From contig NZ_MKIO01000024.1 of the NCBI RefSeq assembly GCF_001938945.1, forward strand, positions 62,001 through 126,000: a DNA stretch of 64,000 nucleotides, in the 5' to 3' direction. This stretch comes from Xaviernesmea rhizosphaerae. GTDB taxonomy: Bacteria; Pseudomonadota; Alphaproteobacteria; Rhizobiales; Rhizobiaceae. Position numbers and translations under genes: made by a program. Below the pieces are notes generated by a model. It had not been told where the DNA came from. It saw nothing but the letters and a program-made list of their open reading frames with translations, and searched no databases. Shown here in pieces: positions 51,844 through 62,562 of this stretch (within the stretch, counting starts at the first letter, position 1; each line of letters starts with the position of its first letter).

Positions 51844-54534
51844 TTAAGCGGCGAGATCGCGCAGAACGGTCTGCAGGATGCCGCCATTGTTGACGTAGGT
51901 GACTTCGTCGAGCGTATCGATCCGGCAGATGAGCGGAACTTCCTTCACCGTGCCATCGCCATAGGTGATGACGGCGGTGCGCTTTTCGCGCGGCTGGACA
52001 TTGCCGAGGTTCTCGATCGTCACGGTCTCGTCGCCCTTCAGGCCCAGCGAGGCCCAGGTGGTGCCGGGCTCGAAGACGAAGGGAACGATGCCCATGCCGA
52101 CCAGATTCGAGCGGTGGATACGCTCGAAGCTTTCGGCGATCACGGCCTTGACGCCGAGCAGGTTGGTGCCCTTGGCCGCCCAGTCGCGCGAGGAGCCGTT
52201 GCCATATTCGACGCCGGCGAAGATGACGAGCGGAACGCCCTCTTCCTTGTACTTCATGGCGGCGTCGTAGATCGACATCTCTTCCTTCGACGGATAGTGG
52301 ATGGTGTAGCCACCTTCCTTGCCGTTCGGGCCGAGCATGTGGTTGCGGATGCGGATATTGGCAAACGTGCCGCGCATCATCACTTCATGGTTGCCGCGAC
52401 GGGTGCCGTACTGGTTGAAGTCCGCCACCGAGACGCCATGGCCGAGCAGATAGGCGCCGGCAGGCGAAGCCGCCTTGATCGAACCGGCCGGAGAGATGTG
52501 GTCGGTGGTGATCTTGTCACCGAACAGGCCGAGGACGCGGGCGCCCTTGATGTCGGAGATGCCGGAGCCGGACTTGCCCATGCCGACGAAGTAGGGCGGG
52601 TTCTGCACATAGGTCGAATCATCGTCCCAGGCATAGGTCTGGCCGTCCGGAACCTGGACGTTCTGCCAGTTCTCGTCGCCCTTGAAGACGTCGGCATACT
52701 TCGTCTCGTAGAGCTCGCGGGTGACGTATTTCTGGATGAACTCCTGCACTTCGGCAGAGGTCGGCCAGATGTCCTTGAGGTAGACGGGGTTGCCATCCTG
52801 ATCCTCGCCGAGCGGTTCCGTGGTCAGGTCCTTCTGCACCGAGCCGGCCAGGGCGTAGGCCACGACCAGCGGCGGCGAGGCGAGGTAGTTCGCCTGGACG
52901 TCCGGCGAGATGCGGCCTTCAAAGTTGCGGTTGCCCGAGAGAACGCCCGCGGTGATCAGGCCCTTGTCATTGATCGTCTTGGAGATGGCGGCCGGCAGCG
53001 GGCCGGAATTGCCGATGCAGGTGGTGCAGCCGAAGCCGACCAGGTTGAAGCCCAGCGCGTCGAGGTCCTTCTGCAGGTCGGCCTTGGCCAGGTATTCGGC
53101 CACGACCTGCGATCCCGGTGCCAGCGAGGTCTTGACCCAGGGCTTGGACTTCAGGCCCTTGGCGACCGCGTTGCGGGCCAGAAGGCCGGCGGCGATCAGG
53201 ACGCTCGGGTTCGAGGTGTTGGTGCACGACGTGATGGCGGCAATCGCCACGTCGCCATGGCCAAGATCGAATTCCTCGCCGTCGACCGCATAGCGGTTCG
53301 TCAGCTGGCCGGGCTTCTTATAGTCGTTTTCCAGCGCCGTGGCGAAGTTCGGGGCGATGGTTTCCAGGGCCAAGCGGCCTTCCGGACGCTTCGGGCCGGC
53401 CATGGAGGGCACGACGTCGCCGAGGTTGAGTTCCAGCGTGTCGGTGAAGACGAGGTCGGAGCCATCGCCTTCGCGCCACATGCCCTGAGCCTTGGAATAG
53501 GCTTCGACCAGCGCGATGCGGTCCTTGGTGCGGCCGGACATGTTGAGGTAGTTGATCGTCTCGCCATCAACCGGGAAGAAGCCGCAGGTCGCGCCATATT
53601 CCGGGCCCATATTGCCGATGGTCGCGCGGTCGGCGAGCGGCATGTTGTCGAGGCCGGGGCCGAAGAATTCGACGAACTTGGAGACCACGCCCTTCTTGCG
53701 CAGCATCTGCACGACGGTGAGCACCAGGTCGGTGGCGGTGACGCCTTCCTTGAGCTTGCCGGTCAGCTTGAAGCCGATGACTTCGGGCAGGAGCATGGAG
53801 ACCGGCTGGCCGAGCATGGCCGCTTCCGCCTCGATGCCGCCCACGCCCCAGCCGAGCACGCCCAGGCCGTTGATCATGGTGGTGTGGCTGTCGGTGCCGA
53901 CGCAGGTGTCGGGATAGGCGATCGTCTCGCCGTCCTCTTCCTTGGTCCAGACGGTCTGGCCGAGATATTCCAGATTGACCTGATGACAGATGCCGGTGCC
54001 GGGGGGAACGACGCGGAAGTTCTTGAACGCCTGCTGGCCCCACTTCAGGAAGCGGTAGCGCTCGCCATTGCGCTCATATTCTAGCTCGACATTGCGGGCA
54101 AAGGCGTTGGCGGAGCCGAATTCGTCGACGATGACCGAGTGGTCGATGACGAGATCGACCGGCACCAGCGGGTTGATCTTTTCCGGGTCGCCGCCGAGCG
54201 ACTTGATGCCGTCGCGCATGGCGGCGAGGTCGACCACGGCCGGAACGCCGGTGAAGTCCTGCATCAGCACGCGGGCCGGGCGATAGGCGATTTCGTTCTC
54301 GGCCGTGCCCTTGTCCTGCAGCCAGGCGGCAATGTTGAGAATGTCCTGCTTGGTGACCGAGCGGCCATCCTCGTTGCGCAGCAGGTTCTCAAGCAGAACC
54401 TTCATGGAATAGGGCAGCTTGGAAACGCCGGGGAGACCGTTTTCCTCGGCCTTCGGCAGGCTGTAATAGACATAGTCCGTGCCGTTGACGGACAGCGTCG
54501 ACCGGCAATTGAAACTGTCTAGGGACTTTGACAC
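51844..54534 (-). CDS. acnA: aconitate hydratase AcnA
   Basis: TCA-cycle isomerisation of citrate to isocitrate, 896 aa. [4Fe-4S] ligands appear in [20 protein letters not shown] and [18 protein letters not shown]; the swivel-domain arginine loop is [17 protein letters not shown]. The GTG at 54534 gives the standard length and N-terminus ([18 protein letters not shown]); an upstream in-frame ATG (54639) lies in leader sequence. Divergent from ccmA. Confidence 0.96.
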   Translation of the reverse strand: MSKSLDSFNCRSTLSVNGTDYVYYSLPKAEENGLPGVSKLPYSMKVLLENLLRNEDGRSVTKQDILNIAAWLQDKGTAENEIAYRPARVLMQDFTGVPAVVDLAAMRDGIKSLGGDPEKINPLVPVDLVIDHSVIVDEFGSANAFARNVELEYERNGERYRFLKWGQQAFKNFRVVPPGTGICHQVNLEYLGQTVWTKEEDGETIAYPDTCVGTDSHTTMINGLGVLGWGVGGIEAEAAMLGQPVSMLLPEVIGFKLTGKLKEGVTATDLVLTVVQMLRKKGVVSKFVEFFGPGLDNMPLADRATIGNMGPEYGATCGFFPVDGETINYLNMSGRTKDRIALVEAYSKAQGMWREGDGSDLVFTDTLELNLGDVVPSMAGPKRPEGRLALETIAPNFATALENDYKKPGQLTNRYAVDGEEFDLGHGDVAIAAITSCTNTSNPSVLIAAGLLARNAVAKGLKSKPWVKTSLAPGSQVVAEYLAKADLQKDLDALGFNLVGFGCTTCIGNSGPLPAAISKTINDKGLITAGVLSGNRNFEGRISPDVQANYLASPPLVVAYALAGSVQKDLTTEPLGEDQDGNPVYLKDIWPTSAEVQEFIQKYVTRELYETKYADVFKGDENWQNVQVPDGQTYAWDDDSTYVQNPPYFVGMGKSGSGISDIKGARVLGLFGDKITTDHISPAGSIKAASPAGAYLLGHGVSVADFNQYGTRRGNHEVMMRGTFANIRIRNHMLGPNGKEGGYTIHYPSKEEMSIYDAAMKYKEEGVPLVIFAGVEYGNGSSRDWAAKGTNLLGVKAVIAESFERIHRSNLVGMGIVPFVFEPGTTWASLGLKGDETVTIENLGNVQPREKRTAVITYGDGTVKEVPLICRIDTLDEVTYVNNGGILQTVLRDLAA

Positions 54535-54798
54535 TGGATACCCCGCTCCGTGTAATCGCCAAAACCGACGTGCGAACGCCCGTGCGCCCCTGAGGGCCGC
54601 GAAATGGGATGCGGGTGCGGCCATTTCCGCTGTCCGCACGTGGAACGAATGTCCATGTTCGGCGCAAGAATGAAAATCACGCCGACCGCTGGCGTGCCGG
54701 GGCGGTTATAGATAATTTCGCGGTTCCATGCCAGACCCGAACATCCTGAAACGAGACAATTTTCTCGCGTTGCGACAAAGGTCGTAAAGGGACGATGA

Positions 54799-55551
54799 AT
54801 GCCGCTTTGCCTGTCCATTGAAGGGCTTGCCGCCCGGCGCGGCGATGCGCCGATCTTTCGCGATCTCAGCTTTCGCGTGGCCGGCGCAGAGGTCCTGGTC
54901 GTGACCGGCGCGAACGGGTCCGGCAAGTCCACCCTCCTGCGGATCGTCGCAGGCCTCCTGCGCCCCGAGGCCGGCCGGGTGCGAATCACCGGGCTTGACG
55001 AGGCCGGCGACGCGCAGGCCGACGACCCGCAGCGCCGGCGCGAGGCCTGCCACTATCTCGGCCATCGCAACGGGCTGAAGGCGGAGCTGACGGTGCTCGA
55101 CAATCTCGCCTTCTGGCGCGCGCTGGCCAGTGTCGAATCGCGCAAGGCCGGACTGCCGGTCGAAGCGGCGCTGGATGCCGTGGGGCTTGCCGCGCTCGCG
55201 CATCTGCCCGCCGGCGTTCTCTCCGCGGGCCAGAGCCGCCGCGCAGCACTTGCCCGCCTTCTGGTGGCCCACCGCCCGGTCTGGCTGCTGGACGAGCCGA
55301 CGGCGGCGCTGGATGCGGCGTCAGACGCGATGGTCGCCGCGCTCATTCTGGCGCATGTCCGCGCGGGAGGGCTGGCGGTCGCCGCCACGCACCAGCCGCT
55401 GGACCTGCCCGGCGCTCTCAGGCTCGCCATGCCCGCCCGGCCCGATTTGCTGGACGAGACGCAGGAAGGCGCGCCGGACGATGGCTTCTGGCTGGATGCG
55501 CGACATGGGACGGGCGGGGCCGGCGATCGACCGCGGCGGGATGCACGATGA
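54799..55551 (+). CDS. ccmA: cytochrome c maturation ABC ATPase CcmA
   Basis: ATPase of the CcmABCD complex, which releases holo-CcmE during cytochrome c maturation. The 250-aa protein has Walker A VTGANGSGKSTLLRIVAGLL, signature-like LSAGQSRRAALARLLV, Walker B WLLDEPTAALDAAS and THQPLDLPG. A C-terminal tail of about 25 residues (Asp/Gly/Arg-rich) is longer than in many CcmA. AAAGGGA precedes the ATG. It overlaps ccmB by four bases. Confidence 0.93.
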   Translation: MPLCLSIEGLAARRGDAPIFRDLSFRVAGAEVLVVTGANGSGKSTLLRIVAGLLRPEAGRVRITGLDEAGDAQADDPQRRREACHYLGHRNGLKAELTVLDNLAFWRALASVESRKAGLPVEAALDAVGLAALAHLPAGVLSAGQSRRAALARLLVAHRPVWLLDEPTAALDAASDAMVAALILAHVRAGGLAVAATHQPLDLPGALRLAMPARPDLLDETQEGAPDDGFWLDARHGTGGAGDRPRRDAR

Positions 55552-56207
55552 GGCGTCTGTTCCTGCGCGATCTCGCGCTCGCCTTCCGGGCTGGTGGTGG
55601 CGGGCTCACCGGCTTGCTCTTCTTCCTCGCCGTCGTGGCGATCGTCCCCTTCGGCATCGGGCCGGATCTGAAGCTGCTCGCCCGCATCGGCCCGTCGATC
55701 TTGTGGATCGGCGCGCTTCTGGCCGCGCTCCTCGGCCTCGACCGGCTGTTTCAGGCCGAGCGCGAGGATGGCACGCTGGATCTCCTCCTGATGCAGGAAA
55801 CACCGCTGGTGCTGATCGTGCTGGTGAAATGCCTGGCGCATTGGGCGGCGAGCGGGCTGACGCTGGCGCTGAGCGTGCCGTTCCTGGGCCTGCTGCTCAA
55901 TCTCGACGCGCCGGCCATCGGCGCCACCATGCTGACGCTTGCCTGCGGCACGCCGGCGCTGACGCTGATTGGCGCAGGCGCCGCCGCTGTGACCGTGGCG
56001 CTGCCGCGCGGTGGGCTGCTGGTCTCGGTGCTGGTGCTGCCGCTGGCCATCCCCGTGCTGATCTTCGGCGTCAGCGCCACGCAAGGCGCGCTGGAGGCGC
56101 CGGCGTCCTTCCTGCCGCCCTTCCTGATCCTCCTCGCGCTCAATCTGCTCTTTGCCGTGCTCGGCCCGCTGGCGGCCGCCGCCGCGCTGCGCAGCCTGGA
56201 GGACTGA
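55548..56207 (+). CDS. ccmB: heme exporter protein CcmB
   Basis: Membrane subunit of CcmABCD, 219 aa, six hydrophobic segments. The conserved block reads ILWIGALLAALLGLDRLFQA, EREDGTLDLLLMQE. Its start overlaps the ccmA stop (ATGA). Confidence 0.95.
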   Translation: MRRLFLRDLALAFRAGGGGLTGLLFFLAVVAIVPFGIGPDLKLLARIGPSILWIGALLAALLGLDRLFQAEREDGTLDLLLMQETPLVLIVLVKCLAHWAASGLTLALSVPFLGLLLNLDAPAIGATMLTLACGTPALTLIGAGAAAVTVALPRGGLLVSVLVLPLAIPVLIFGVSATQGALEAPASFLPPFLILLALNLLFAVLGPLAAAAALRSLED

Positions 56208-56358
56208 CGGGACCTTGCCGCGACCGGAACCGGGAGATGACCTTAAAGTGCGGGTGACCTGAATGTGAAGCACGCCGGCAGGCCGCAGGGCCGGCGTGGC
56301 ACGGCTTTTTCGGAAATGCCGATTTCCCTTTTTCGAACGATGCACTAATCATCTTGTC

Positions 56359-57129
56359 ATGAGCGACACCAGCCTGACGATCCGCCGCTTCAGCGATCTC
56401 GCCAATCCCTCGCGATTCCTGGCGCTGTCGGCGCGTCTGCTGCCATGGCTCTGTTGTCTCACCGCCCTTCTCTTCGCCGTCGGCCTGTTCTTCGCGGTCA
56501 CCAGCGCCGGCGATTACCAGCAGGGCGAGACGGTGCGCATCATGTATGTGCATGTGCCCTCCGCCTGGCTGGCGATGATGATCTATGGCGTCATGTCGGT
56601 CTCCGCGCTCGGCACGCTGGTCTGGCGCCATCCGCTGGCCGATGTCGCCGCGCGCGCCGCCATGCCGATCGGCGCGGCCTTTACCGGTCTGGCGCTGGTC
56701 ACGGGCTCGCTCTGGGGCAAGCCGATGTGGGGCGCCTGGTGGGTCTGGGATGCGCGGCTCACCTCCTTCTTCATCCTGTTCCTGATGTATGCAGGGCTGA
56801 TCGCGCTCAACCGCGCGCTGGAGGATCCGGCCCGCGCGGCGCGGCTCTCGGCGATCCTGATCCTGCTCGGCTTCGTCAATATCCCGATCATCAAATTCTC
56901 GGTGGACTGGTGGAACACGCTGCATCAGCCGGCGAGCGTTCTGCGGCTTGGCGGCTCGGCGATCGACGCGGAGTTCCTGCGCCCGCTGCTGCTGATGGCT
57001 GCCGCCTTCACCTGCCTGTTCTTCTGCCTGCATCTGGCGGCCATGCGCAACGAGATCCTTCGCCGGCGCGTGGCCGTGCTGCGCCGCCAGTCAGCCCGCT
57101 CCGCCGCCTTGAACGGACCCGCCGCATGA
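56359..57129 (+). CDS. ccmC: heme handling protein CcmC
   Basis: Presents heme to CcmE; six membrane segments and the tryptophan-rich WWD-type motif KPMWGAWWVWDARLTSF. It has conserved histidines in VHVPSAWLAMM and in WWNTLHQPASVLR. 256 aa from the ATG at 56359 (SDTSLTIRRFSDLANPSRF). It starts 151 bases after ccmB, a larger gap than the rest of the operon. Confidence 0.95.
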   Translation: MSDTSLTIRRFSDLANPSRFLALSARLLPWLCCLTALLFAVGLFFAVTSAGDYQQGETVRIMYVHVPSAWLAMMIYGVMSVSALGTLVWRHPLADVAARAAMPIGAAFTGLALVTGSLWGKPMWGAWWVWDARLTSFFILFLMYAGLIALNRALEDPARAARLSAILILLGFVNIPIIKFSVDWWNTLHQPASVLRLGGSAIDAEFLRPLLLMAAAFTCLFFCLHLAAMRNEILRRRVAVLRRQSARSAALNGPAA

Positions 57130-57326
57130 ATTTCGCCGCGCCCCATATCGGTTTCGTGCTGGCGAGCTATGGCGCCGCACTGGTCGTTGTTTTCGGGCTG
57201 ATCCTCTGGGTGGTTCTCGATGGCCGCGCCCGGCGCGCGGATATCCGCGCGCTCGAGGCTGCCGGCATTCGCCGCCGCTCCGATCGCCGGCCCGAGAGCG
57301 GCTCTGCCCCGGATGCCCGCCCATGA
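57126..57326 (+). CDS. ccmD: heme exporter protein CcmD
   Basis: A 66-aa single-pass protein needed for release of holo-CcmE. A membrane segment (HIGFVLASYGAALVVVFGLI) is followed by an Arg-rich cytoplasmic tail. It overlaps both ccmC and ccmG by four bases (ATGA at each junction). The length and position are diagnostic, since the family has low conservation. Confidence 0.9.
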   Translation: MNFAAPHIGFVLASYGAALVVVFGLILWVVLDGRARRADIRALEAAGIRRRSDRRPESGSAPDARP

Positions 57327-57952
57327 GCGCGCCGGAGGACAAGGCCGACGAGGCCGATCACGGCGATCCGGATGGCTGGAACGAGGGCTCCCGCTCCGGC
57401 ATCGGCCGCCGGCTGATCGTCGCGCTGCCGCTGCTTGTCTTCGCCGTGCTCGCCGTGCTCTTCCTGCTGCGGCTGGAATCGGGCCGCAATGCCCAGGACA
57501 TCCCCTCCGCCCTGATCGGCACCAGGGCGCCGGCGCTGGCTCTGGCGCCGCTGGAGGGTGTGGCTCAGCCGGCGCTTGACGATGCGGCGATCAGGGGACG
57601 GCTGACCCTGGTCAATGTCTTCGCCTCCTGGTGCGTGCCCTGCCGGCAGGAGCACCCGCTGATCCTCGGCCTGTCGAAGGATCCCCGGCTCCAGGTCGTC
57701 GGCATCAACTACAAGGACCAGCCCGACAAGGCCCGCGCTTTCCTTGACGAACTCGGCAATCCCTATGCCGCCATCGGCACCGATCCCAAGGGCCGCGCGG
57801 CGATCGACTGGGGCGTCTACGGCATCCCCGAATCCTTCCTGGTCTCGCCTGAGGGCATCATCCTCTACAAGCGCATCGGCCCCTTCGATGATGAGGCGAT
57901 CCGCAAGGAGTTGGAGCCGGCAATCGTGAAGGCGCTGGGCGGCGGGACATAA
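57323..57952 (+). CDS. ccmG: thiol:disulfide interchange protein CcmG/DsbE
   Basis: A membrane-anchored periplasmic thioredoxin that reduces apocytochrome c for heme ligation, 209 aa. An anchor (RLIVALPLLVFAVLAVLFLL) at about residues 30-49 is followed by a thioredoxin domain with Cys104 and Cys107 in FASWCVPCRQEHP and the cis-proline loop GIPESFLVSPEG. The last base of its stop codon begins a 54-nt hairpin. Confidence 0.95.
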   Translation: MSAPEDKADEADHGDPDGWNEGSRSGIGRRLIVALPLLVFAVLAVLFLLRLESGRNAQDIPSALIGTRAPALALAPLEGVAQPALDDAAIRGRLTLVNVFASWCVPCRQEHPLILGLSKDPRLQVVGINYKDQPDKARAFLDELGNPYAAIGTDPKGRAAIDWGVYGIPESFLVSPEGIILYKRIGPFDDEAIRKELEPAIVKALGGGT

Positions 57953-58005
57953 TACCAAGTGTCGATGATAGGGACCTATAGGTTCCTATCATCGACACTT
58001 GGTAT
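57952..58005. repeat. 54-nt near-perfect hairpin at the ccmG stop codon
   Basis: The 21-base arm that begins ataccaagtgtcgatgat has an exact reverse complement ending ggtat at 58005; the next four pairs (gacc/ggtt, one G-T) extend the stem to 25 bp around the loop tata. There is no long T-tract. It lies between the convergent ccmG and DUF2585 genes. It may act as a bidirectional transcript end, or be a short mobile palindrome. Confidence 0.85.
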
Positions 58006-58063
58006 AAGGCATCAGGCCGACGCGTCGGTCGGCGGGATCATCGAGCGCTTTTCGCCCGCGCCC

Positions 58064-58678
58064 TCAAAGCGCCCCCTGCCATGCCTTGACCGCGTCGAGC
58101 GGCCAGACGAGCATCAACACATTCAAGGTCAGGTTGTCGCGAATCAGGAAGCCGGTGAGAAGCTCGAAGAAGAGGGCGATGGCGATGGTGAGCCAGACCG
58201 GCAGGCGGGCGGCGGCGAAAAAGCCGACGGCCATGAAGACGCTGTCCATGGTCGAGTTCAGGATGCTGTCGCCGAGATAGTCGAGCGAGATGGTGGCGGC
58301 GCGGTAGCGGTCGATGACGGCGGGGGAATTTTCCGCGATCTCCCACGCGGCCTCGATCAGCAGGGCGACGAAAAGGCGCGCGGACAGGGGCCTGCGGCGC
58401 ATCAGCAGATGGGTCAGGCCATAGAACAGGAAGCCGTGGATGATGTGGGACGGCGTGTACCAGTCGGCGATGTGCTGGGAATTGCCCGGGCTCATCACCA
58501 CCGGCTCGAACAGCTTGATCGTGCCGCAGGTGCAGATCAGCGTGCGGCCCATGGCGCCTTCGATCAGCGCCTGAAGGATGAGCACGGCGAGCGAGGCGGC
58601 CAGCCAGAAGGTCGGGCGCTGCCAAAGCGGCGGGGGCCCGGCGGTGAGCCCCCCTCCGGCCTCACGCGGCGCGCTCAT
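58064..58678 (-). CDS. DUF2585 (UPF0314) membrane protein
   Basis: A 204-aa protein with five to six hydrophobic segments, of a family confined to alphaproteobacteria. Conserved stretches: [20 protein letters not shown], then [20 protein letters not shown], and [20 protein letters not shown]. Function unknown. Its ATG overlaps the yciB stop by four bases, so the two are translationally coupled. Confidence 0.9.
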   Translation of the reverse strand: MSAPREAGGGLTAGPPPLWQRPTFWLAASLAVLILQALIEGAMGRTLICTCGTIKLFEPVVMSPGNSQHIADWYTPSHIIHGFLFYGLTHLLMRRRPLSARLFVALLIEAAWEIAENSPAVIDRYRAATISLDYLGDSILNSTMDSVFMAVGFFAAARLPVWLTIAIALFFELLTGFLIRDNLTLNVLMLVWPLDAVKAWQGAL

Positions 58679-59370
58679 CGTGTCTCGCCGTCCTTGCCGT
58701 TCTCGCTCTTTTCAGGCGGCGTCAGGCTGTGGCGCATGATCAGCGGCATCTGGGCGAGCGTGAAGGCGATGGTGATGGGCATGGTGCCCCAGACCTTGAA
58801 GGCCACCCAGAAATCGTCGGAGAAATTGCGCCAGACCACCTCGTTCATCACCGCCAGCACCAGGAAGAACAGGCCCCAGCGCAAGGTGAGCTTGCGCCAG
58901 CCCTCCTCGTCCAGCTGGAAGGCGGCGTTGAAGACGTAGCCGAGCAGGGAGCGGCCGAACAGGAGCCCGCCGAGCAGCACGGCACCGAACAGCGTGTTGA
59001 CGATGGTCGGCTTCATCTTGATGAAGGTCTCGTTCTGCAGCCAGATCGACAGCGTGCCGAAGATCACCACGACGATGCCGGAGACGAAGGGCATGATCGG
59101 CAGATGGCCGAGCAGGATCTTCGACACCACGAGCGAGATCACCGTGGCGGCCATGAACAGGCCGGTGGCCACCAGAAGCGGGCCGCCGAGCACGGCCAGC
59201 GCCGGCACCTTCTCGATCAGCCAGGGGCCGCGCAGATTGGCGAAGAAGAAGATCAGCATCGGCCCGAGCTCCAGCGCCATCTTCAGGAGAGGATGGGCGC
59301 GCTCGGCGGGGGTCGACTTGACGTCGCTTTCAAAGGTCATCGCGTTCGGTCCCGAACTGCTGGAAGTCAT
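58675..59370 (-). CDS. yciB: septation protein A (YciB/IspZ)
   Basis: An inner-membrane protein implicated in cell division and envelope integrity, about 231 aa from ATG 59370 (222 from ATG 59340; no strong ribosome site for either). Conserved [20 protein letters not shown] and [20 protein letters not shown] place it in the family. Five membrane segments. It follows ftsY by about 157 bases and is coupled to DUF2585. Confidence 0.92.
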   Translation of the reverse strand: MTSSSSGPNAMTFESDVKSTPAERAHPLLKMALELGPMLIFFFANLRGPWLIEKVPALAVLGGPLLVATGLFMAATVISLVVSKILLGHLPIMPFVSGIVVVIFGTLSIWLQNETFIKMKPTIVNTLFGAVLLGGLLFGRSLLGYVFNAAFQLDEEGWRKLTLRWGLFFLVLAVMNEVVWRNFSDDFWVAFKVWGTMPITIAFTLAQMPLIMRHSLTPPEKSENGKDGETR

Positions 59371-59486
59371 GCTTCGCAATACGCCGGAAGCGTTTGCGGG
59401 GGAAGGGGGCGCCGGCGCCAGCCGGCCCGGCGTGCCCCATCAAGCCGGGCAAAGCGGCAGGGTAATGGCACGCCGCTAAACCTTTT

Positions 59487-59525
59487 CATACGGGTTTCCG
59501 GCTGATCGCTTCACGAACCGGAAAC
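59487..59525. repeat. interspersed repeat, family B copy 2
   Basis: It contains catacgggtttccggctgat and then cgcttcacgaaccggaaac. It forms a hairpin with gtttccgg and ccggaaac (8 bp, perfect). It sits just beyond the ftsY stop on the minus strand and matches 11711-11748 almost base for base. Confidence 0.65.
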
Positions 59526-59527
59526 AA

Positions 59528-61156
59528 TCAGGCGCCCGTTCCGGCGATCGCCCGGGCGAAGTCGCGCGCCTCGAAGGGCTCGAGATCGTCGATGCCCTCG
59601 CCGACGCCGATGAAATAGACCGGCAGCTTGTGCTTGGCTGAGATCGCCACGAGGATGCCGCCGCGCGCCGTGCCGTCGAGCTTGGTCATGATCAGCCCGT
59701 TGACGCCCGCCACATTGCGGAAAATCTCGACCTGGTTGAGCGCATTCTGGCCGGTGGTGGCGTCCAGCGTCTGCAGCACGGTGTGCGGCGCGTCGGGGTC
59801 GAGCTTGCCGAGCACGCGCACGATCTTTTCCAGCTCGGCCATCAGCTCGGTGCGGTTCTGCAGCCGGCCGGCAGTGTCGATGATCAGCACGTCGCTCTTC
59901 TGCCGCCGCGCTTCCTCGAAGGCCTCATAGGCAAGGCCAGCGGCATCCGCGCCGAGCTTGGTGGCGACGATATGCGATTTGGTGCGCTCGGCCCAGATCT
60001 TCAGCTGCTCGATGGCGGCGGCGCGGAAGGTGTCGCCGGCCGCCAGCATCACCTTGAGCCCGGCGCCGGAGAGCTTGGCGGCGAGCTTGCCGATGGTGGT
60101 GGTCTTGCCGGTGCCGTTCACGCCGACCACCAGGATCACATGCGGCTTGTGGCTGAGATCCAGCGTCAGCGGCTTGGCAACGGGGGTCAGCACCTTGGTG
60201 ATCTCGTCAGCCATGATGCGCGAGACGTCCTCGCCCGTCACGTCACGGCCATAGCGCTCGGAGGCCAGCGTGTCGGTGATGCGCAGTGCCGTCTCCATCC
60301 CGAGATCGGCCTGGATCAGCAGGTCTTCCAGATCCTGCAGCGTGTCGTCGTCCAGCTTGCGCTTGGTGAAGAGCGCGGTGATCTGGCCGGTGAGCTGCGA
60401 GGAGGTGCGCGACAGGCCGTCGCGCAGGCGCTGGAACCAGTTGCGCTTCTGCTGGACGGCCACGACCTCCTCGACCGCCTCGCTGCGCGCAGCAAAGCCC
60501 TTGGGCAGGGCAGGCGAAGCCGCCAGCGCCGCGGCAGACTCGTCGTCGGGGGTGGAAGCTTCGGCCTCGCCGGCCTCGGTCGCACCGAAGGTTTCGGCCT
60601 TTGCTGCGTCCAGCGTGTCGGCCGGCGCGGCATCGCTGAGGGCCGGCGCCTCGTCGGCGGTCTCTGCCACGGCCTGTTCGGCGGGTGGCACATGAACAGC
60701 TGCTTCTGGCTCCAAAACCTCTGTTGCAGGCGCCGGCTGTGCCTCTTCCTGCGCGGGAGAGAGAGGCGCTTGGGCCATGGCGTCCAGATCGTCCTCGGCG
60801 ATCGGTACGGCCGCGTCCAGCGTCTCGGGATCGAGCGGCGCTTCCTGCGTGCCGGCTTCGGCCTCGGCTTCCAGCAGCGACAGCGGCACCATCCCGAGAT
60901 CGCCGATCGCCTCGATCGGCGGCAGAAGCGCGGGATCGTCCTGCGCGGCGGTGATCGCCTCGAAGTCGATTTCCTCATCGTCGGCAGGGCCGCCGGCCGT
61001 GTCCATCTCCTCCGGCAGCACCGGATCGGTGGCCAGCGGCAGGTCGGCCGCCTCCTGCGGCCCGGGCGCGGTCTGCTCCTCCTCGGGGCGCGGCGCCTCC
61101 TCGGCCGGCTTGCTGCGGCCAAAGGTGAAGACCTTCTTGATGAAATCGAGCGCCAT
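59528..61156 (-). CDS. ftsY: signal recognition particle receptor FtsY
   Basis: Docks SRP-ribosome complexes at the membrane, 542 aa. After a short basic N-terminus ([19 protein letters not shown]) comes an acidic region of about 200 residues rich in Glu, Ala and Pro, then the NG GTPase domain: helical N ([20 protein letters not shown]), G1 [49 protein letters not shown]. The acidic A domain is long but usual for this lineage. Confidence 0.96.
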   Translation of the reverse strand: MALDFIKKVFTFGRSKPAEEAPRPEEEQTAPGPQEAADLPLATDPVLPEEMDTAGGPADDEEIDFEAITAAQDDPALLPPIEAIGDLGMVPLSLLEAEAEAGTQEAPLDPETLDAAVPIAEDDLDAMAQAPLSPAQEEAQPAPATEVLEPEAAVHVPPAEQAVAETADEAPALSDAAPADTLDAAKAETFGATEAGEAEASTPDDESAAALAASPALPKGFAARSEAVEEVVAVQQKRNWFQRLRDGLSRTSSQLTGQITALFTKRKLDDDTLQDLEDLLIQADLGMETALRITDTLASERYGRDVTGEDVSRIMADEITKVLTPVAKPLTLDLSHKPHVILVVGVNGTGKTTTIGKLAAKLSGAGLKVMLAAGDTFRAAAIEQLKIWAERTKSHIVATKLGADAAGLAYEAFEEARRQKSDVLIIDTAGRLQNRTELMAELEKIVRVLGKLDPDAPHTVLQTLDATTGQNALNQVEIFRNVAGVNGLIMTKLDGTARGGILVAISAKHKLPVYFIGVGEGIDDLEPFEARDFARAIAGTGA

Positions 61157-61296
61157 GAAATTCCCGTTCGCCGGTCTGTTTGCGGAAGGCCCTGATGATG
61201 CGCCAAGGGCACCGGAAGGCGTCTTCCGTCCTCTGTTCTGTCGTCTGCCGCGGCCCGCCGCTCAAGCCCCTTCAGCCGGTCCCTCAGCCTGCCGCG

Positions 61297-62562
61297 TCAG
61301 GCGGCTGGACCGTCGATGGTCAGGTCCCGGCCGTCATGGCCGAGGATCGCGGCCTCCACGAGACGGCCCGGAGCAAGGCCCGGCGTCGCCACGCGCGTGA
61401 AGTCCTGCGTATGCGCGAAACCGTTGTTTTCGACAAGCAGCATCTGGCGCGTGCCGACCAGCCTGTCCAGATGGCGGCGGGCCAAAGTTTCGCCCACGGC
61501 CCTGAGCCGCGCCGCGCGCGCCTTGATCACGGCGCGGTCGAGCTGGGGCATGCGCGCCGCCGGCGTCATGGGGCGGGGGCTGTAGGGGAAGACGTGCAGC
61601 GTGGCGATCCGCGCCTCCTCGGCCAGGCTCACCGATTGCTCGAAAGCGGCCTCGCTCTCTGTCGGGAAGCCGGCGATGATATCGGCGCCCAGGCTGAGCT
61701 CCGGGCGCAGGCGCCGTGCCTGCTCCACAAAGGCCAGCGCCTCGGCGCGACTGTGACGGCGCTTCATCCGCTTCAGGATCAGGTCGTCGCCATGCTGCAG
61801 CGACAGGTGCAGATGCGGCATGAAGCGCGGCTCGTCGCCGAGCAGGTCCAGAAGATGCCGGTCGACCTCGATGCTGTCGATGGAGGAAAGCCGCAGCCGC
61901 AGGATATCCGGCAGCTGCTTCAAAAGCGTCTTGGCCAGCAGCCCGAGCGTAGGCGTTCCAGGCAGATCCGCGCCGTAGCTGGTGGCGTCCACGCCCGTCA
62001 GCACCAGCTCGCGATAGCCGCTTTCCACCAGCTGCCGGGCCTGGTCGACCACGGCGCCCATCGGCACGGAGCGGGAATTGCCCCGGCCATAGGGAATGAT
62101 GCAGAAGGTGCAGCGGTGGTCGCAGCCATTCTGCACCTGCAGGAAGGCGCGCACATGCCCCTCGATCAGCTCCACCATCTGCGGCGCGCTCTCGCGCACG
62201 CTCATAATGTCGTTGACCTTGAGTTTCTCTTCGGCCGAGACGCCGAAATCCGGCAGGGCACGATAGGCTGCGCTGGTCAGCTTCTCCTCATTGCCGAGGA
62301 CGGCGTCCACCTCGTCCATCGCGGCGAAATCGGCCGCTTGCGCCTGCGCCGCGCAGCCGGTGACGAGGATGCGCGCCTCCGGCCGCGCGCGTTTTGCCCG
62401 CCGGATGGCCTGGCGGGCCTGACGCACGGCCTCGCCGGTCACCGCGCAGGTGTTGACAACAACGGCATCCTTGAGCCCGGCTTCCGCCGCCTTCTGCCGG
62501 ATCACTTCGGATTCATAGGTGTTCAGCCGGCAGCCGAAGGTGATGACCTCGACGGTGCTCAC
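61297..62562 (-). CDS. mtaB: tRNA methylthiotransferase MtaB (t6A37)
   Basis: A radical-SAM methylthiotransferase that modifies t6A37 to ms2t6A, 421 aa. The N-terminal MTTase domain has cysteines at 11, 39 and 70 ([17 protein letters not shown]). The radical SAM motif is Cys147, Cys151 and Cys154 ([16 protein letters not shown]), with a TRAM domain at the C-terminus. The start GTG overlaps the dapF stop (GTGA). Confidence 0.95.
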   Translation of the reverse strand: MSTVEVITFGCRLNTYESEVIRQKAAEAGLKDAVVVNTCAVTGEAVRQARQAIRRAKRARPEARILVTGCAAQAQAADFAAMDEVDAVLGNEEKLTSAAYRALPDFGVSAEEKLKVNDIMSVRESAPQMVELIEGHVRAFLQVQNGCDHRCTFCIIPYGRGNSRSVPMGAVVDQARQLVESGYRELVLTGVDATSYGADLPGTPTLGLLAKTLLKQLPDILRLRLSSIDSIEVDRHLLDLLGDEPRFMPHLHLSLQHGDDLILKRMKRRHSRAEALAFVEQARRLRPELSLGADIIAGFPTESEAAFEQSVSLAEEARIATLHVFPYSPRPMTPAARMPQLDRAVIKARAARLRAVGETLARRHLDRLVGTRQMLLVENNGFAHTQDFTRVATPGLAPGRLVEAAILGHDGRDLTIDGPAA

